Part shown: positions 60,902 through 64,000 of the stretch, piece by piece
How positions within the stretch are numbered: position 1 is the stretch's first letter
Layout: each line of letters opens with the position of its first letter
DNA from: Bradyrhizobium iriomotense
GTDB lineage: Bacteria; Pseudomonadota; Alphaproteobacteria; Rhizobiales; Xanthobacteraceae
Direction: 5' to 3'
DNA length: 64,000 nucleotides
Assembly (NCBI RefSeq): GCF_018129405.1
Contig: NZ_JAFCLP010000024.1
Span: forward strand, 1 to 64,000
Program-made: the position numbers and the translations under genes
The notes under the pieces: model-generated
What the model was told of the DNA's origin: nothing
Database searches by the model: none
Seen by the model: the letters and a program-made list of their open reading frames with translations, nothing else

Positions 60902-62548
60902 ATGGATAGATTTGATTATGTGATCGTCGGCGCGGGCTCCGCCGGTTGCGTGCTCGCCAGCCGGCTCAGCGAAGATCCTGATATCAGCGTCTGCGTGCTC
61001 GAGGCGGGCCCGAGCGACTGGCACCCCTACATTCATCTGCCGGCGGGGTTCATCAAGACCTTCCACATGAAGAGCATCAACTGGGCCTACCAGCAGGAGC
61101 CCGGACCCTACACCGGCGGCCGCAGCATCTACGCGCCGCGCGGCAAGACGCTCGGCGGCTCGTCCTCGATTAACGGCCACATCTACAACCGCGGCCAGCG
61201 CATGGACTTCGACACCTGGGCGCAGATGGGCAATCGCGGCTGGGGTTATGCCGACGTGCTGCCTTACTTCAAGCGGCTGGAGAAGCGGGTCGGCGAGGGT
61301 GACAACAATTTTCGCGGCCGCGACGGCAATCTCACCGTCACCACCATGGACTGGCGCGATCCGCTCTGCGAGGCCTTCATGGAAGGTGCTGTCTCACTCG
61401 GCATCCCCCGCAACCCCGACTACAACGGCGCGAAGCAGGAAGGCGTCTCCTACTGCCAACGCACCATCGAGAACGGCCTGCGCGTTTCCGGCTCGACCGC
61501 GTTCCTCAAGCCCGCGATGAAGCGGCCCAACATGCATGTGCATACGCACGCGCATGCGACCGGGATCATCTTCGAGGGCAAGCGCGCGGTCGGCGTGCGC
61601 TACACCAAGGGCGGCCGCGGCGGCACGCCGGTGGAGGTGCGCGCCAACAAGGAAGTGATCCTCTCCGGCGGCACTTATAATTCACCGCAGCTGCTGCAGC
61701 TCTCCGGCATCGGTTCGCCCGATCTGTTGCAGCAGCACGGCATCGCCGTCCGTCACGCGCTGCCGGTCGGCGAGGGCCTTCAGGATCACTACGCCCCACG
61801 CACGGTGGCGCGCGTCAAGGACATCAAGACCATCAACGAGCTCCGCCGCGGCTTCTCGCTCTGGATCGAAGCGCTGAAATGGGCGACCGCGCGGCGCGGC
61901 CTGCTGTCGCTGTCGCCGACCATGGTCTATTGCTTCTGGCACTCCGGCGAGAGCGCGGAGAGCTCCGATCTGCAACTCACCTTCACGCCGGCTTCTTACA
62001 AAGAAGGCGTGCAGGGCCAGCTCGAGGACGAGCCCGGCATGACCGTGGCCTCCTGGCAGCAGCGCCCGGAGAGCCGCGGCTATGTCCGCATCCGCTCCTC
62101 TGATCCGTTCGCGCCGCCGATCATCCAGACCAACTATCTCGACGCCGAGCTCGACCGCCGTGTCATCGTCGGCGGCATGAAGCTCGCGCGGCGCCTTTTG
62201 AAGTCCGCACCGCTCTCGCCCTATTACGCCTACGAGGATTTCCCCGGCCCCAACGTCAACACCGACGACGAATTCCTGCACGCCGCCACCGAGCGCGGCA
62301 CCACCACCTTCCACCCCGGCTGCACCTGCCGCATGGGCCCGGCGGATTCCACCTGGGCCGTGGTCGACGACCAGCTCCGCGTCCACGGCCTCGAAGGCCT
62401 CCGCGTCATCGACGCCTCGGTCATGCCGCGCATGATCTCGGCGAACCTCAACGCCTCCACGATGATGATCGCCGACCGCGCCTCGGACCTGATCCGCGGC
62501 AAGGTGCCGATGGAAGCCGCGCGCATCCCGGACGCGGCGGTGGCGTGA
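60902..62548 (+). CDS. GMC-family FAD oxidoreductase
   Basis: A 548-residue GMC oxidoreductase. FAD binding is seen in DYVIVGAGSAGCVLASRLSE at residues 5-24, GMC signature 1 in PRGKTLGGSSSINGHIYNRG and signature 2 in GGTYNSPQLLQLSGIG. The active-site His is in FHPGCTCRMG and the end reads NASTMMIADRASDLI. It oxidises an alcohol such as choline or a polyol to the aldehyde; the substrate is not fixed by sequence. No signal peptide. It follows the GNAT gene by 16 bp and ends before the REP-RAYT unit. Confidence 0.92.
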   Translation: MDRFDYVIVGAGSAGCVLASRLSEDPDISVCVLEAGPSDWHPYIHLPAGFIKTFHMKSINWAYQQEPGPYTGGRSIYAPRGKTLGGSSSINGHIYNRGQRMDFDTWAQMGNRGWGYADVLPYFKRLEKRVGEGDNNFRGRDGNLTVTTMDWRDPLCEAFMEGAVSLGIPRNPDYNGAKQEGVSYCQRTIENGLRVSGSTAFLKPAMKRPNMHVHTHAHATGIIFEGKRAVGVRYTKGGRGGTPVEVRANKEVILSGGTYNSPQLLQLSGIGSPDLLQQHGIAVRHALPVGEGLQDHYAPRTVARVKDIKTINELRRGFSLWIEALKWATARRGLLSLSPTMVYCFWHSGESAESSDLQLTFTPASYKEGVQGQLEDEPGMTVASWQQRPESRGYVRIRSSDPFAPPIIQTNYLDAELDRRVIVGGMKLARRLLKSAPLSPYYAYEDFPGPNVNTDDEFLHAATERGTTTFHPGCTCRMGPADSTWAVVDDQLRVHGLEGLRVIDASVMPRMISANLNASTMMIADRASDLIRGKVPMEAARIPDAAVA

Positions 62549-62555
62549 CATCTTC

Positions 62556-62641
62556 GTAGGATGGGTAGAGCGCAGCGAAACCCATCATCTTGCAGCGCGT
62601 GCTCAAGCCCGATGGGTTTCGCTGCGCTCTACCCATCCTAC
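62556..62641. repeat. Left REP palindrome of the RAYT element
   Basis: Perfect 31-bp arms: 62556-62586 (starting GTAGGATGGGTAGAGCGCAG) and its complement at 62611-62641, with a 24-base centre. It matches the right copy at 63239-63325 except for one base per arm and in the centre. Located 7 bp after the GMC stop. Confidence 0.95.
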
Positions 62642-62672
62642 AAGAGCGATGACGTCTATCCAAGGTTGTGCC

Positions 62673-63227
62673 ATGATGAGGAGCATGACCTCCTATCGGC
62701 GCAACTTCATTCCCGGCGGAAGCTTCTTCTTCACCGTCAATCTGGCCGATCGCCGGCGGTCGCTTCTGACGGCGAACATCGACCTATTGCGCGCAGCATT
62801 TCGCGAGATCCGTCAGCGGCACCCGTTCACGATCGATGCGATCGTGGTGCTGCCGGAGCATCTTCACACCGTCTGGACGATGCCGGACGGAGATGCCGAT
62901 TTTGCAACGCGCTGGCGGCAGATCAAATCAGCCTTCTCTCGCAACCTCGCGTTTGATGAACCGGTCTCGGCCAGCCGCGCCGCCAGAGGGGAGCGTGGCG
63001 TCTGGCAGCGGCGCTATTGGGAGCATACCATCCGTGACGAGGAGGATTATGCCCGGCACATCGACTATGTGCATATCAACCCGGTCAAGCACGGCCTCGT
63101 CGAACGAGTTGCGGATTGGGCTCCTTCGTCGTTCCATCGCCACGTGGCCCTAGGCATTTATCCGGCCGACTGGGCTGGCGATCTCTCAAAGCTTGGGAGC
63201 GGAGCTGACTTTGGCGAACGGAGTTGA
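62673..63227 (+). CDS. REP-associated tyrosine transposase (RAYT)
   Basis: A 184-residue Y1-transposase-family protein (TnpA_REP/RAYT). The metal-binding HUH-like motif is PEHLHTVWTMPDGDADF, and the nucleophile is probably the Tyr in HIDYVHINPVKHGLV. The basic region RRNFIPGGSFFFTVNLADRR opens the fold. The start was set at the ATG at 62673 (AAGG upstream); ATGs at 62649 and 62685 are alternatives. It is a domesticated or mobile single-strand transposase acting on REP hairpins. Flanking REPs at both sides support its assignment. Confidence 0.93.
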   Translation: MMRSMTSYRRNFIPGGSFFFTVNLADRRRSLLTANIDLLRAAFREIRQRHPFTIDAIVVLPEHLHTVWTMPDGDADFATRWRQIKSAFSRNLAFDEPVSASRAARGERGVWQRRYWEHTIRDEEDYARHIDYVHINPVKHGLVERVADWAPSSFHRHVALGIYPADWAGDLSKLGSGADFGERS

Positions 63228-63238
63228 CACGGCAATCC

Positions 63239-63325
63239 GTAGGATGGGTAGAGCGAAGCGAAACCCATCATCTTGCGGTTCGGGGAAGCCGCTTGATGGG
63301 TTTCGCTTCGCTCTACCCATCCTAC
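63239..63325. repeat. Right REP palindrome of the RAYT element
   Basis: Perfect 31-bp arms at 63239-63269 and 63295-63325. Compared with the left copy, the arms read GCGAAGCG instead of GCGCAGCG, with the matching change in the opposite arm, so the stem stays perfect. Confidence 0.95.
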
Positions 63326-63349
63326 TAGGCTGGATGCAGCCTCGATCTT

Positions 63350-63957
63350 GTCCCGTCGGGCAAAACACCCCGCACCCCGTCAACCCCTTCCCGCGAAAAT
63401 ATTCTACTTTACCGAATTTCGGAATTGCGGCATAAGTCGAAACAGCCCGGCCCACGAAGAGGGGCGGTTCGCGAGTCGTTCGAAACGCGGGCCGGGTTGC
63501 GGTGGACGCGGCAGCGTCGTCACGACCGGGTGCGGGCAGGGCGGGTAGTCCCTGTGAGTCCGCGGCCACGTGTAGACGAACGGCGCTGATCGCGTACGGC
63601 AAAACCGTGTGGTCCTGGCCGTCGTTGCTACGGTCAAGCCTTTCGCGGAGGTGTGAGCGAGCCCAACCGGGCAGACTGCATCGTCAATCTGCGGGGTGAG
63701 GGAGGCCAGAAGGAATTCGGCTCCCGGGAGAGCACGGCATAAGCCGTCCGACCACTGCGCAGGGAAGGCCGAGTGATTGGCTACACCTGTATGCTGCTGT
63801 GCGGTTTCTCTGCGCTACATTCGCGCAGCAGACCGCGGGTGCCAGCCGGCACCCGGCCTTCCCTGTGCCCTCTTTCCTTGAGAGGCGAAGAATGAAGCAA
63901 AGCTCGGGCGAGATGCGTCGCGAGGTTGCAGACGTGCGTCAGCAACCATACACTCGC
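63350..63957. repeat. Long structured non-coding repeat (candidate RNA or non-autonomous element)
   Basis: About 600 bp with no convincing gene but many local stems. They include CAGGG / CCCTG (63537-63554), GCCC-aacc-GGGC (63661-63672), GCAGA / TCTGC (63671-63692), GGGAG / CTCCC (63700-63725) and ACGGC-ATAA-GCCGT (63734-63747). A 12-bp perfect outer stem, CAGGGAAGGCCG (63760-63771 with 63854-63865), encloses two further perfect stems: CTGCGC / GCGCAG within GCGGT / ACCGC (63801-63836), and GGGTGCC-AGCC-GGCACCC (63837-63854). The layout is that of a multi-branch RNA. I recall related intergenic sequence in other Bradyrhizobiaceae. Strand unknown. Short open frames here are rejected. Confidence 0.6.
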
Positions 63958-64000
63958 TGTCATCGCCCGCGAAGGCGGGCGATCCAGTACTCCGAGACGG
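63958..64000. repeat. Truncated palindromic repeat at window end
   Basis: GTCATCGCCCGCGAAGGCGGGCGATCCAGTA starts a copy of the family at 19547-19647 (same GTCAT, GC hairpin and CCAGTA order); the right half lies beyond the window. Confidence 0.65.

Larger units (their letters stand above)
62556..63325 (+). mobile_element. REP-RAYT-REP unit
   Basis: A Y1-type transposase gene between two large REP palindromes of the same sequence family. This is the arrangement of RAYT-associated REP systems, in which the transposase recognises REP hairpins as single-stranded DNA. Element boundaries are set here by the outer palindrome arms; no target-site duplication is expected for this chemistry. Confidence 0.88.

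Noticed and set aside
63502-63963. Short open frames in the structured repeat (such as 63502-63699 and 63781-63963)
   Set aside because: They cross strong hairpins on both strands, lack ribosome-binding sites and are best explained as noise in a structured non-coding element.
63350-64000. CRISPR array
   Set aside because: Repeated palindromes here have no regular spacer-repeat pattern and no cas genes are nearby.

Overview
The window is chromosomal DNA of a high-GC alphaproteobacterium, most probably Bradyrhizobium or a close relative. This rests on protein-family content (a D-tartrate dehydratase whose catalytic residues fall at the numbers I recall for the characterised Bradyrhizobium enzyme, a pqqABCDE cluster, a fused-subunit KorAB oxidoreductase, intracellular PHB depolymerase) and on many palindromic intergenic repeats of the kind that litter Bradyrhizobium genomes. 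No rRNA, tRNA, CRISPR array, prophage or classical insertion sequence was seen. The only clear mobile unit is a REP-associated tyrosine transposase (RAYT) flanked by two REP palindromes near the right end.

Layout. 0.1-1.6 kb: ArsR regulator / SRPBCC / small membrane protein / DUF1801 operon behind two palindromic operators. 1.7-3.6 kb: exported DsrE-like protein, exported protein of unknown function, STM3941-like membrane protein, then a REP palindrome. 3.7-8.4 kb: three-gene operon for a 2-oxoacid:ferredoxin oxidoreductase (KorA, KorB) with a GltD-like flavoprotein carrying ferredoxin clusters. 8.7-13.8 kb: unknown protein, then pqqABCDE (minus strand) with a proline iminopeptidase gene overlapping pqqE. 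14-18 kb: DUF6894, amidase, glutathione peroxidase, DUF3297, D-tartrate dehydratase. 18-24.5 kb: malonyl-CoA decarboxylase, divergent AraC/MFS pair, CPA2 antiporter with universal-stress domains. 24.5-29 kb: RND efflux pump and adaptor. 29-33 kb: orphan solute-binding protein, then a phosphoesterase/di-heme peroxidase pair behind a candidate Pho box. 33-38.7 kb: SDR-type reductase, exported protein, cupin + flavin monooxygenase divergent from an AraC regulator. 38.7-41.3 kb: hybrid histidine kinase and an XRE-cupin regulator. 41.5-49.3 kb: six-gene peptide-type ABC operon containing an FAD amino-acid oxidase-like enzyme and a 2-hydroxyacid dehydrogenase. 49.6-53.8 kb: orphan membrane protein and a SAM-cyclase-ATPase-TPR fusion. 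53.8-62.5 kb: PHB depolymerase, glutathione S-transferase, two small proteins, enolase-superfamily enzyme, AraC-GyrI regulator, SMP-30 lactonase, GNAT, GMC oxidoreductase. 62.5-64 kb: REP-RAYT-REP unit and a long, strongly structured non-coding repeat.

How it works together. Most of the window is accessory metabolism and stress defence: acquisition and oxidation of amino-acid or peptide-like compounds, sugar acid and alcohol oxidation (PQQ, tartrate, SMP-30, GMC), carbon reserve turnover (PHB, malonyl-CoA), and efflux. The most unusual material is non-coding: at least five palindromic repeat families, a RAYT element whose two REP copies show compensatory base changes, and an element of about 0.6 kb at the right end with a dense set of nested perfect stems that looks like a structured RNA or a non-autonomous mobile element.
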